Part shown: one piece after another, positions 12,642 to 23,480 of the stretch
How the letters are laid out: the number at the start of each line of letters is the position of its first letter
Position numbering within the stretch: the first letter of the stretch is position 1
Source of the DNA: Strigamia acuminata
Taxonomy: Eukaryota > Arthropoda > Chilopoda > Geophilomorpha > Linotaeniidae
Reading direction: 5' to 3'
Assembly: GCA_949358305.1 (NCBI GenBank)
Contig: OX442314.1
Location: 31,729,118 to 31,793,117, forward strand
DNA: 64,000 bases
Notes under the pieces: model-generated
Database searches by the model: none
What the model was told of the DNA's origin: nothing
What the model saw: only the letters and a program-made list of their open reading frames with translations
Made by a program: the position numbers and the translations under genes

Positions 12642-13360
12642 CTAGCCTATTCCTAGATTATAGTAGCTGGAGTATTCACTCATGATAATCTCCAAATAGT
12701 AATCTATGATTGAGTTATGGAGCCAAGACGCCACTCCAGGATTTAGCGTTGTCAAAGCCGACATCTCAAAAGCACAAAGCTGGATAAACGGTCGTTTAGA
12801 TGACTGAAAACAAACGTTATCCGGTGGCATCAGCTTGTAAGCTGATATGGATTCATAAGCCTCCACTTGAAGAAAAACCATTTTCTTTTTACGTTCTTGA
12901 CACAAGTTTGCGAAAATAATGTCGCCTGTATACATGACAATACCATAGAACCTGCAATAGACTTGATATGACGATTAGTGTAACAGTTATTGAATTGGGA
13001 AAAAGAAATAACATAAAATAAGATGTCCAGGCGTGTACGGAACACTAAAAACAGAAGTGATCCCACGAGAAAATGAAAGGGAAACGACGAGAGGTTGTCT
13101 GTCGGGCCTTTGATTAATGTGGTGCCTGGTGAAACTGGAACCTTAATAATAGTATTTTTTATTGCGTTGAATTTCTGTGACAACTTCGTAATAAATGGTA
13201 TCTGCGATACAAATGTCCTGCCGCCTTGTCGAATAAATTTGACCTCCAGCAATTTAGTTATCGGACCGAGGTTGACAATCTCAAATTTCCAATTGCAGAA
13301 CAGAACAATGTCATCCGTTGTTGTGACCTCGAATGTTACCACAACAATGTTTGGTCGCAA
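12642..13360 (-). pseudogene. copia reverse transcriptase/RNase H relic
   Basis: Two overlapping minus-strand frames carry degenerate Ty1/copia pol. The upper part has the RT palm remnant with DDIVLFC, then GPITKLL, KFIRQGG, and the copia-typical region ending in NLSSFPF, VGSLLFL and RPDIL-like residues. The lower part (from about 12935) enters the RNase H region. Frameshifts separate the pieces. No LTRs were recognised around it. A plus-strand frame of 160 codons over 13095-13577 is the shadow of this relic. Confidence 0.75.
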
Positions 13361-15850
13361 CGGTTGCCACGACGGTTCTTATCAAATAACTTTCTCTCTC
13401 TCTAATGAATGCCAAAAGGGAAGAAATATTGATATAAATATTAACATTCCTTTCCAAACTAATCTTGTTAATAAAATACACTTTGTTTACTTTAAATCCA
13501 GGAAACTAATTTATTCGTGGGTAATCGGGTTAATAATACAAATAATGTTTCTAACTTATATAATACTAGTGAAATAATACGGATTGTTAGGTTAGTAAAT
13601 ATGGAAATAATGAACAATGCAATCTTGCGACGTGGCTGGCTTGGCAACGTCGTACGTCTCCTTTTGTTGCAAACGGCAACCAAAACGACTCGCAAATGGC
13701 GAGAATAGAGTCGAAATATTCGGAGAAAACGTGTTTTCGCACTGTATTCGACCTTACTCACGTCTCTGCTAACTCCTCCTCGACGGCTGGCTGTTTGGGT
13801 AATTTCTCGGGCTTAAGAAATTCCGTGATGGCTGGTCGTCGTGGTCCGTCTCGGGCGGCGTCTCGCAATTCGGGTCCCGTAACGGTTCCGTAGGCTGCGG
13901 CGATGTCGTCCGTCTCTCGTATGTCTTCACACAGCAGATTCAACTCAGAGTGCCCGTGTAACACGGTATACTAAGAGCCAAAACCCTTCTTGATTAAACG
14001 CTCAAGGAGGCGCCCGCTTGTTAAGTACAAGGCTAAAACTTCCAAATTGATACAATCAATTTGGCTCCAAAACTCCACTAAAATCTCAACTCAAGCTGGC
14101 TGCTTGAGCAAGACAAATCTAGCTAAAGTATTCTCAATAGCAAGATGAAACCTAGCTGCTTTAACCTTACAGCAAGGGGAATCCAAATTCCTTGGCAAAA
14201 TATCACAAATCAAATAATTACTGGTTTTGGTTGAACTGGAGCAATACTTGACATGTTGTGACTGGTTTGAAAGGGAGACTTGAACTGAAGTTGTGGGAGC
14301 AATTTTCCCACAATCCTTGGTTTAAATTGCACCACAACTCCTTATAAGAAATTAGATTGCTTCACCACTCCTTATAGGTAGGCAGGATGCCCATCCTGTG
14401 CAACATCCTGGGCTGGTTGTCATGACAATCTAGGCAGCTGGCTCCAAGTGACTCAAGGTGGTGCAATAAGATTTTCCAAATAAAGAGAGTATTTTTTATA
14501 ATGAAATAAAACATGATATTATTTATTCTTTTTTAAGTACAATGAAATATAAAACATGATGATTTTCTCTTGATATTTTCTCAATTTTCGGCCAATATAT
14601 ATTAATGAAAAACACGATGATCACTCCAATATTTCGCAATTTCAGTCCTTTAAATATTCTTAAATACTTACAAAACACGATACACAGCACACAAAACATG
14701 ACTAAAAACTCCCTAGTGACCATCAGGCCACTACACCGTGTAAACAATCATCACAGCTGACGACTCGTCGAAATAGTCGCAGTTGCAGGCAGCAAAAAAA
14801 GAGGTTGCTGCAGGCTCATCGCCATGCTACTGAGCGTCACAGTGGTAAATGGTGAGGAGAGCAGAGTCAGCACCACTCACCTTCCCTATACTGGGTCAGG
14901 CAAAGGGGGATGACTTTAGAACCACTGGGCGGTGTATGGAGTGACACAGGTCACCATGGGTGGTCAAGCGATCACAAGGTTCTCGAATCAAAGTCATTAG
15001 TCTTTATATGCATGTCACTGATATGCGTCCCAATTGTGACTGATATGGTCTTTGCCAGGGCAATTAGGGGACTAATTACACTGGCGTGGGACGCATACAC
15101 ACGTAAAATAACTAAGACTCCCTAATATTGGTTGGTTGTCTAGGGGTATGGGGAATCCCGTTACCTGTTGCGGGGGTGCCACACCGGCAACCGACCCGTC
15201 ACACACTGGGCGTGAGCCCAATGGGTGAGGTGGTCGGTTCGACTAAACATTCGTGTCGTACCTACCTACGACCCGCGTATCCGCTCATGGAGGCTGCGCT
15301 ATGGAATCCGCCATAGCACTGAGTATCAACGTGGTGAATGGTGAGGAGTACAGACTCCAACCGGGCACACGTCTTGTCCCTCAGATGAATACCTTCTCCT
15401 CTCGGGGAGCTACTCCAGACACGTCCTGCTCAGTCCGTGTCCAGCACAACTCTCTCTCTTTCTCACACTCCTTTCCTTACCACACCATTCCACTCCCTCC
15501 TCCCCGTGCTAGGTCAATCACCCACAGAGGGGTTGACCTTTGGGGCCGTATGGCGGTGTGTGGCAGTGCCGCAGGTCACACGGGTGGCCTGACGGTCACA
15601 ATACTTTAAATCACTCTGCAATTTCCACAAATGTCATATCACTTATATTACATTTCTGAATCGGAAACTATATTTATATAATTTAAAATAAATTAAAACA
15701 AACACTTTTCAATAATAATAACACTTTTTGTATATTGTTTCACTGATATTAATTTTTTTTCCAAGCAGTCCTTTTCTATAAAACACACAGAAAAAAAATC
15801 AAATATTGAAAGTCCGTGTTAATCTTTCACGCACAAACAAATTAAAGTTT
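13361..15850. other. No firm gene; one possible exon and a diverged repeat pair
   Basis: Mostly AT-rich. A CG-richer block at 13758-13964 (minus) is open for 68 codons, reads an acidic/proline-containing peptide, and runs into GTGAGTAAG, a good donor, so it could be an exon of an unknown gene or part of an LTR. The repeat pair at 14815-15602 is listed separately. Nothing else is recognisable. Confidence 0.35.
14815..15602 (+). repeat. Two diverged copies of a non-coding repeat
   Basis: The segment 14820-14985 and the segment 15300-15602 share the same order of blocks: ACTGAG, GTGGT.AATGGTGAGGAG, then further on GGCGGTGT.TGG, GCAGGTCAC or ACAGGTCAC, GGGTGG and CGGTCACAA or CGATCACAA. The second copy has an extra CG-rich stretch. 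No coding content; probably a dispersed repeat present twice. Confidence 0.55.
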
Positions 15851-15852
15851 AC

Positions 15853-17263
15853 TTAATCTCTTTCTGCGAGATCTTTCTTTCTCTGTTCCTCAATTAATTC
15901 AAATGGCACAAGTTCTTGATTCGCAATTTCGTATATGAATCGCAATCGTAATTTGCAAGATTCCCCGAACTGCATCAAACCTCGGTTTTCTACATATCTC
16001 CTTGCAAAATAGAGAATAGTAGGGCCGCAGCTGTCCTCATCAAGCTGGTGCATTCACGGCGGATCCCAGCGAATTAGCCTGTTGTCAAACTCAACTCCTC
16101 CCGAAATTAGAGAAAACTTCAGCGATTCCCACCGTGAATACGTCTTGTCGAGTGGTCCACTTGGATCATATAGGACAAACTGAGTCGGCGTCTTCCTCCA
16201 ATCTATCACGAAGAGCTGCCAGTGTTCAGGGATCGGAACTGGGAAAATCCAGATCTTTTTCCCTTTTGATGGAATCCTTCGCATTAGCCAATGAATGGCC
16301 TCCTTTCTCAATTTGGGATCCACCATTTTGAATACCCAGTCTGACTAGAACGGAAACATCTGAGGATAATGGGTCTCCAACATCTGCATTCTGCAGATAA
16401 TGATCCACTATGCTATCATATGTCCATGATTGCCTTCCCGGAGTCAAATCACCTAACGCCGCCATCTGAGAATTCAACACCCGAATTGGCGGACTGCCAA
16501 CAGGCGGAAACGTTAAATCGTTTGGCGGGGCATTGCTGTAATCCAATGCGAGTCCCAGTGCCTGAACCTGTCGTGCCATGTCTAGCTTCACTCGGTATAC
16601 CCGAATAGGAGCGGGAAACATGATACTTGGGTCCTGGTACGACTCTCTTTTAGCCAAAGCGATTGCTTTCAGAATATTTTTCCTGATTTTCGCTTCCTGA
16701 ATTAACAGTGCATTAGCTCCGTCTCTCCACAGCTGATAATCTGCTACTCACATTAATCCTTTGAGTTTCCTGCCTTTTATTTCTCTGACCACATTTCGGT
16801 GTTCTGTTCGGAGTTCCTCCAAACGACGTTTATTGTGATCGACAGTATGGCGCTTTTCTTTTTCTCGAATTCTCCTCGCCTCGTCGTCAAATGCCTTTTT
16901 CTTTTGTGCTTTGATGTCCTTTTTGAGCTGTCGGTTCTTTCGACGTCGACGTAGCAAACCTTCTTGTCCTTTTGTCATTGGTCCATCGTATTTTTTCTTA
17001 TTTTCCTCCACTTTTCGCTTTCCTTCCGTGAAAGGGCGTGGACAATCGACCAATTCTTCCAAGTTCTAGCTTGTCTGTGGTTCACTAGCCAAATAGCTCT
17101 CCAAATCATCTCCAGGTTGCAGCTGTCGCTCCAACAAATCAGACACTTGCATTGAACAAACCGAATCCGAGTCGCTATCGTGATCTCTCACATCCATTCT
17201 GTCGAATTTATTCGCCATTTCATCCATTCGAATCCTATAATTCATAAAAAGAATCAAATTCAT
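15853..17263 (-). pseudogene. Ulp1/C48-type cysteine protease-domain gene, broken
   Basis: One minus-strand frame runs from a likely acceptor (ATTATAG near 17243) down to 16226, broken by a TAG at 17063-17065 and a TGA at 16745-16747. A shift near 16325 passes into a second frame that ends at 15853 and has a further TGA at 16054. In order it has an acidic N terminus (DSDSDSVCS), a long lysine/arginine-rich helical segment, a proline-rich linker, and a protease domain with the triad pattern of the Ulp1/adenain clan: HWQLFVIDW (His), LYDPSG (Asp), and QLDEDSCGP (Gln and Cys). Such domains cleave SUMO-like or viral precursors, and are also carried by several DNA transposons (KDZ, some Mutator-like, Polinton). 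Whether this was a transposon or a host gene is unclear; the breaks make it inactive. Confidence 0.7.
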
Positions 17264-17890
17264 TAGTTCAAACTATCTACATTATTAATTTCAACAATAA
17301 TCCATTTTAACATTTCATGTTACAATATTTTATACTAAATTCATCTAATTTTATAAATTTTCAACTAATTAATCACATTATAATTTATGCACACACTAAT
17401 AATCATCAGCAACTAGTAGAGTTTTTGCAATACCAACACGGTGTGGAAGTGTTGAAACTAGTGAGTTTGAGCACAAAATGATGTTTTTGGGCGATGCGCG
17501 AATTTTAGCGCTTAGCATTAACGCGTACACTAGCTTGTAATTTGCGCGATGACCGTGAGCGAGTTTGAGTGCGTTTGGACGCTTAATTGATGTTGCTGAT
17601 GTGTCTGGCACTTATTGAGACGTGCCAGACCATAAACTATTAATAAATATACAAAATAAATTTTTAATAACGCAAAAAAACTTACAAATTGGTTGGAGGT
17701 AAAGCGTAATGGCCATGCTGGCTTGGAGGCTGCCATTTTCCTGAGAGAATAGAGTGTTATGCACTCTAGAGGCAGAAATAGGAAACATTAAATGGCTTCA
17801 GTAAACTCTGCTCAATACCATGTTCAAAATAACAAACAAAAACTCTGCATGATGGAAGCAAAATAATGGAATAATGGAATAGTGGAATAA
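17264..17890. other. AT-rich spacer, nothing recognised
   Basis: No open frame with recognisable motifs. It separates the Ulp1-like relic from a copia gag relic and may be an old intron or insertion flank. Confidence 0.4.
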
Positions 17891-18269
17891 TCAAACCAAA
17901 TGGGAATCTATGTCTTCTTTGCCGTTCATTTTTAATTGCGTTAATTCACAAGCACTTCTCATTTGCAATTCCTTCGTTGTGGCGGCCATGTTCGTCTTTA
18001 TCTGTTCCCATAGTTGCCTCGCTTTCTTTATTTGGGAGTATTTTAGCACCTGTAGAGCGGTCATCGTGTTTGTCATCCCACTCGTTCCACAGCTTTTCTT
18101 TAGCGTCGTAATCTGCTGCCCCTCGTACTCCGTGTTGTGGCTCTGCTCCGATGATTACATCCTTCCATAGTTTCTTGGCTCTCAATACGCCCTCCATCCT
18201 TGACTCCCACAAAAAATAGTTTGAGTCACTTCGTGGTTCTATGCTGGCCAAGTTCCAGCTGTCGCTCAT
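17891..18269 (-). pseudogene. copia gag N-terminal fragment with frameshift
   Basis: The frame starting at 18269 reads like the start of a Ty1/copia gag (UBN2-type): SNYFLWESRMEGVLRAKKLW, then DYDAKEKLWNEWDDK. After about 18070 the match continues in the frame of 17891-18076 (ALQVLKYSQIKKARQLWEQI), so a frameshift lies in between. It is closely related in layout to the gag fragment at 38430-38642. Only the first 120 or so residues are present; protease, integrase and RT are missing. Confidence 0.7.
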
Positions 18270-19375
18270 TTTTCCACGGATGGCGTGGTCAGTATGCTGA
18301 AACTATTCTGCCTTACTTACCTGAGGCCCATAGAAACTGGTAGTTTTGCTACTGGGCAATGGTGAATAGGGAATAAGGTGTACCTGCTCAGAATGCATGT
18401 TGTTGTTTTGTGTGAGTTGTTAATTACAAGTTGTAATTTGAAATCTGATTGCAGCACTGATAAAAAATTATCATGGGACAGATCTGGTAATCTTTTTGAA
18501 TCTGCACCTATTGCTTTAGAAAACTGAACATTATTAATATCAGTATTCATCTCTTGCACTCTGATATTAATACTGTGATGGCTGATGGGTCTTCATTATG
18601 TTGTGTTCCGCAAGTGTCGAAATTGCACCATTTAGCAAGAGTGGAACACAGTCACCTTCTGTATAATCTCCCTCTTCTATGTGGGAATTTCCAATTTTAC
18701 TATTCGATGAATGGCGACGAGGTGAGCCAAATCGAGACGTTCGAAGTCGAACGCCACGATTATTCTGTTCTTGTAGTTCTGGCGAGCTCACTCGTTCACT
18801 CTGTAGTATAAGTGCGTCTGCTTTGTTGATAACACTTGCGTCGCGGTCTTTCTTCCTCGTGGTTTTACTTTTTCCACGTTAATACAAGTAGTAGTCGTCC
18901 ATTGTCCTGCGAGCTATTCTTTTCAAATGAAATGTCTGAACACGACAAAGTTTACTGGGTGCCAGAAACTTAAAGAATGGACTGTGTGTTAAACTGACTC
19001 TGGTATCGATCGGTGCAAATTGAAAATAGCTGAATCGATCGTAGGTTTGATACGAGCAAGCGAGAGTGCTGAGAGAAATGACTAGAAAGTGCTAGAGATT
19101 GCATACAAAGCCTTGTTTCGACTTGTAGTCCAGGATTTCACTCTTGAAAGTCATGTGTGTACTATTCTTATTCGGATTTCCTCTATGTATAAATAATCTT
19201 TTCTCCGCATTTACTTCCAATTACGTATCCTATTGAAGAAAAAAGTGAACTTTCATTTCACTAAATATCTCACCGTTCTCAAAAAAGATTGTTTTGAATT
19301 TTGGAATTAGCATTAAAAATATATGGGACATTAAAAATGAAATCAAGATTTTCGAACGTCTCCACCCGTCGTATG
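18270..19375. other. No gene recognised
   Basis: Short frames on both strands (for instance 18317-18559 and 18567-18791, minus) with no known motif. A repeated GATATTAATA-like motif occurs near 18535 and 18562. The CG-rich part near 18700-18800 resembles the other CG-rich TE-flank blocks in this half. Confidence 0.35.
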
Positions 19376-19800
19376 TCAAGTATCCATTGAATAATTACGA
19401 TGGAAGGTTCCTCTTTTTGATTGATCTCTTGGCTGACTTTTTTGGCAGCTTCTAGTAGCATCGGAAGTTAATTCTCGATTTTTGGCCTTGGCTGTACCTA
19501 TGCATGTTAATTTCCATTTGGAAGCATTCTTCGGGTTCATTATCATTGGGTCTATGAGCACAGCTTCTTCTTTGCCTTTATGAAGGAACCTGCCCTCCTC
19601 GCAGCAGACCCATTCCTTCGCCGCCGGGAGATAAACTTCCTTGACCAAGAAAGGCAAGATGTCTTTGTTCCAAGTTTCTGTAACAATATGGCGCTTGGGG
19701 CCATTACAATTTGGACAAACTAGTAGGTGGTTAATGGCGAAAACGCCCTGTACCCAGCCACATCCTAAACATAAAGGACGAGGAACTTCGTCTGGCTGGA
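19376..19800 (-). CDS. Candidate exon encoding a zinc-ribbon protein fragment
   Basis: A minus-strand frame opens just after a good acceptor (TTTATTTCCAG, exon starts near 19797). It reads a zinc-ribbon-like CLGCGWVQG...LLVCPNC (two C-x2-C pairs), followed by ETWNKDILPFLVKEVYLP, VCCEEG and LHKGKEEAVLIDPMIMNP, then a lower-quality tail to 19376 where the true exon probably ends earlier at a GT. It lies upstream, on the same strand, of the Ulp1-like relic at 15853-17263, with a copia gag fragment between them. The two could be parts of one intron-containing gene or one transposon. I do not recognise the family. Intact over this stretch, but only a fragment. Confidence 0.4.
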
Positions 19801-22589
19801 AATAAAGTTTTTTCCTTGGATTTCCTAAACTTACCTTAAACTTACGTCAGGGGGGGGGGGTCGGACATTTTAATTTTAATGTCCAAACAATTAAAAAATA
19901 AAGAGTTTAATTTAAAAAAAAATAATTGAATAGTTTTTAATAAAAAATGTAATGTAATTTGATGAATAAATTTTGATGAAAGTGAACCTCCATTTGATGA
20001 AAAACACTCAGTTAAAACCAAAGTTAAATATGATGATATTTTAATGAATTATGATGGATTTTCTTGATTTAAATTTTACATAACTAGATGACAGAAAAAC
20101 ACACAAACCAAATTTAAATATCGGGAATAAAATAGTCCAAGGGTAAAACATGTTATAAATCCAAATATAAACCGATTGAAGTTTAATACAATCAAATGCG
20201 TCCTCACGGTTACACATTGAGCGGATGAGTGAAAAACACAGGAAGTGATCACTCCAAATATGGTAGGAGCGTCACCACGTGATACAAAACATAAATTACA
20301 CAATCTACGACATCAAGTGATGATTTTCACGCCAACTATTCCCAACAAAACAGTCGCAGCAACAGTTGCTGGTGCATGACATTTTTCTGTGGCAACATCA
20401 TTTCCATAAAATACCACCAAATAAACAAATAAATAAATAAATAAATACAGAATAAAATTAAATATACTAACTTCCAAATCCAAACCCAAATTCAAATAAA
20501 ATGATCGAAAAAAGGATCCAAGAACATTTTTTTTAAGGAAATAGCAATGTTACACATAAAAAAATAAAAATAAGAGTTTTTTCAATTTATTTAACTTATA
20601 ATTTAAAAAAAAAAAAACTTTTTTTGGAACTGTAGCATCATCATCTATCAAAAAATTGTAAAAATTTCTAAAAGTTGTTTTCATCCTTTTTCTGTGTTCT
20701 TTTTTTCTTTAATAATGAAAAAATTAAAAATTAAAATTAAAAATTTCTATTAAATTTTTTTTTTAAATAAAAATAAATTTTCTTACCTTTATTCGCATTG
20801 GCAATTTTTTTCTTTCTGCTCTATTTGGAGCACAATTTTCAAATCCGTCATCTGCTTTGTTATGTTAACGGTAATGAAGTGGCGATTTCCATGTCGCCCA
20901 CATCTCATCCTGACGATTTTATCATCTGGTTTGGTCTGTCTCGCATTGCCTGACACTCCTTTGTTGAAAACAATCATTTTTTTGTAATTTTTAAAAAAAA
21001 TTAAACTTACTAATTTTATCTTTGAACGTTAGAGGCTGATTAGGTTGTTGCTGGGCCATTTTTGAAATGAGTGTTGGGGGTGAGGAAAATGAGTATTGGA
21101 AATGTGTGTTGGATTATTTCTTTCAACACATTTCTTTGCAGGTGGTCGTAACATGTAACCTTTGACTTCTAATGTGTGTGTGAATTCCACACAGAGTTCA
21201 AAGGCTTGGCACCATGTAGTGATCCTGACCAATTATCTAATAAAACCATTATTATTAAATAAAAGATCACACTGCTCCGGGTCTTATATATTCTAATAAA
21301 CTAACTAATCTAAACGGACAATTGATTAACTCAATAGAATTGAATGGCAAAAAACAAACTTATCTTTTAAAAACAAACACACTATTTATTCTGATGTTTT
21401 GAATAAATGATCTTAATTAAAAACACTTTACAATAAAAACTCTGAATTAAAACTGAAATTATACATTTGACTAGAATTAAAAAGAATATTAATAAATGAA
21501 ATGAAAAGGAAACAAACGAAATCTTGTTGGCTCGCGATGTCGAACATCTTCTGCTGCTCGCTCAACAAAGTGGCGACTTTGTAGCTGTTTGGCACGACGA
21601 CGAGACGTATCCAAACGGGCCTCGTTCGGATCACGTTTCTTCACTTAAGATTCTACGAATCCTTCGCTCCTTTCTCCCGCTATTTCGACGACGTGAATTC
21701 GCTGATGTACTGTAAATTCTCTTCTTTCACTTCTCCGTTGACTGATCAATTCAGTTTCTTATCTTCTTAGACCGATCAAGTTCGGTTTCTTCTTCGCTCT
21801 CTATCCGAATGACGACGACAGCTGGTTTTGTCGCGGTTTGAATGGGCGTAAACTGTGGCTCGTCAGGCACGAGCTTTGGCCATGATCCCACTTGTTCACT
21901 GCTGGAACAGCTGGATAAATCCCTTCGCTAAATATATGAACGGCAAGACAGGAATCCCGTGACACAATGACTGTGTGTCACAAGAAATGAGCCTAATCCC
22001 TTGCAGAATTTCACTAATTAATCCTAAACTGTTTGTGTAACTTTTGGTGTGGTTTTGGCAACAAGGATTGATTTTAGACTGGCTCTATCCTGGTCTGGTT
22101 TCCTGGTTTCACAGGAAACACTTCCTGTCTCCTTCCAGCTATCTGGTTGCCCTGGCAACCCACTCCAGCTGTTTTTAAAACATATTTTTAAAACATAATA
22201 TTTTTTATGAAACCAAACAAAAAATAAAACAAAATCAGATCTATTTCTGTACGGGGAAAATATTACTTCTATTTTCGACCCGGTTGGTGACCACTGGCCA
22301 CCACAACCAGTGTCATGCGTTAGCACTGTTTGTTTACATGTTTTTGTTTCTGATTTTTCACATCAGATGTCACTAGCACCTGGGAAATTGATGAAATTTG
22401 TATTTTTTTTCTTTTTTTGTGTATAAAATTAAAAAATTGACATAAGTAATAATTCTAAACATTATTTTGTGTGTTTATTTCCTAAAATTCCAGTGTGTTT
22501 CTTAGTGAAAGAAGTAGAAACTTTGGGTAAAATCAAAAGAAAATTTGAATGCAATCTTCCTGAGGTACTGATCCCTTCTAGTTTGAATG
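19801..22589. other. Very AT-rich stretch, no gene recognised
   Basis: Long A/T-rich low-complexity sequence with a run of G (about 19850-19860), an (AAAT)n patch near 20425-20450 and a CG-rich block at 21520-21850 resembling a TE promoter region. No coding motif seen on either strand. Confidence 0.45.
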
Positions 22590-22930
22590 AATGTAAGCTT
22601 ATATACTATACTTCAACAAATCTTGGTTCAATCTCTCCACTGGATTTGTCTGCGGATGATATGGCGTAATTGAAAATTTCTTACAAAATTCTTTGTAAAT
22701 TTTTGCTTGAAAGTGCGGTCCATTATCAGAGATAATCTTACTGGGAAATGCATGGATACATCATACAAGAAGTTTTCAACTTTCTGTGCCGTGGATGGGA
22801 CATGGGATACAGTTTCAGCCAACTAGTGATTAAATCCATAATGACCAGAATGTATGTTATCCTGCTCTGTACGTGATTTAGGTCCAGTCAGGTCAACACT
22901 CAAACAGTTTGCATTATCAGAAACTGTTAA
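22590..22930 (-). pseudogene. Degenerate Ty3/gypsy integrase core fragment
   Basis: On the minus strand the sequence shows SVDLTGPKSRT (first catalytic Asp region) at about 22870-22920, then, after a stop and a frame change, ISDNGPHFQ (second Asp) and YHPQTNPVER with the glutamate, reaching about 22620. Order and spacing fit a gypsy-type integrase catalytic core. It joins directly to copia sequence at about 22930, so one of the two interrupted the other. Confidence 0.65.
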
Positions 22931-23480
22931 CATCCCATTCTTCCATTTGGATAACCAACAAATATTTCTCGTTGGGCTTTGCTATCAAATTTCTTCCTTG
23001 GTTGCCCTTTTAGCAATGTGTATCCTACACATCCAAATCGTCTCAAGTATTTAATGTTTGGGTTTTTTACTCGTCATTTTTTCTACTGGCGTTCTTCTGT
23101 GCACTGTTGACTTACATCTATTTTTAATATGTGCAGCAGCGTGCACACATTCTGTCCAAAATTGTTGTGGCAGACATGCATCTTGCATCATTGATCTGAT
23201 CATCTCAATTATCGTTCTATTGGTTCTCTCAGCAATTTCGTTCAATTCTGGTGTACTAGTATATGGTGTCGTGACTTTGTGATGAATTACTTCCCTTTTC
23301 TTCTGTCCATTGACGCAAATCATTTGTCGGGTAGTCTCTTTCATTATCCGATCTTAATTTTTTAAGTTTGCATCCAGTTTTTGCCTCCATTTTTACTATT
23401 AAACTGGTCAATTCTTCGAAAGTTTCACTTCTCTTTTTGAATGTTTTCACCATTATGAATCGGCTGAAATCATCTGCCAA
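22931..23480 (-). pseudogene. copia integrase, downstream half (interrupted by gypsy element)
   Basis: Two frames carry Ty1/copia integrase: ADDFSRFIMVKTF and KKLRSDNERDY in the frame ending at 23256, then TTPYTSTPELNEIAERTNRTI, FWTECVHAAAHIKNRC and the YLRRFGCVGYTLL region down to about 22930. The upstream half of the same protein is at 28082-28546, and the gypsy element 23.48-28.08 kb lies exactly between them. A frameshift near 23300 and the loss of everything after the integrase make this a dead copy. Confidence 0.8.

Noticed and set aside
13095-13577. 160-codon plus-strand frame
   Set aside because: The opposite strand carries recognisable copia RT in the same bases.
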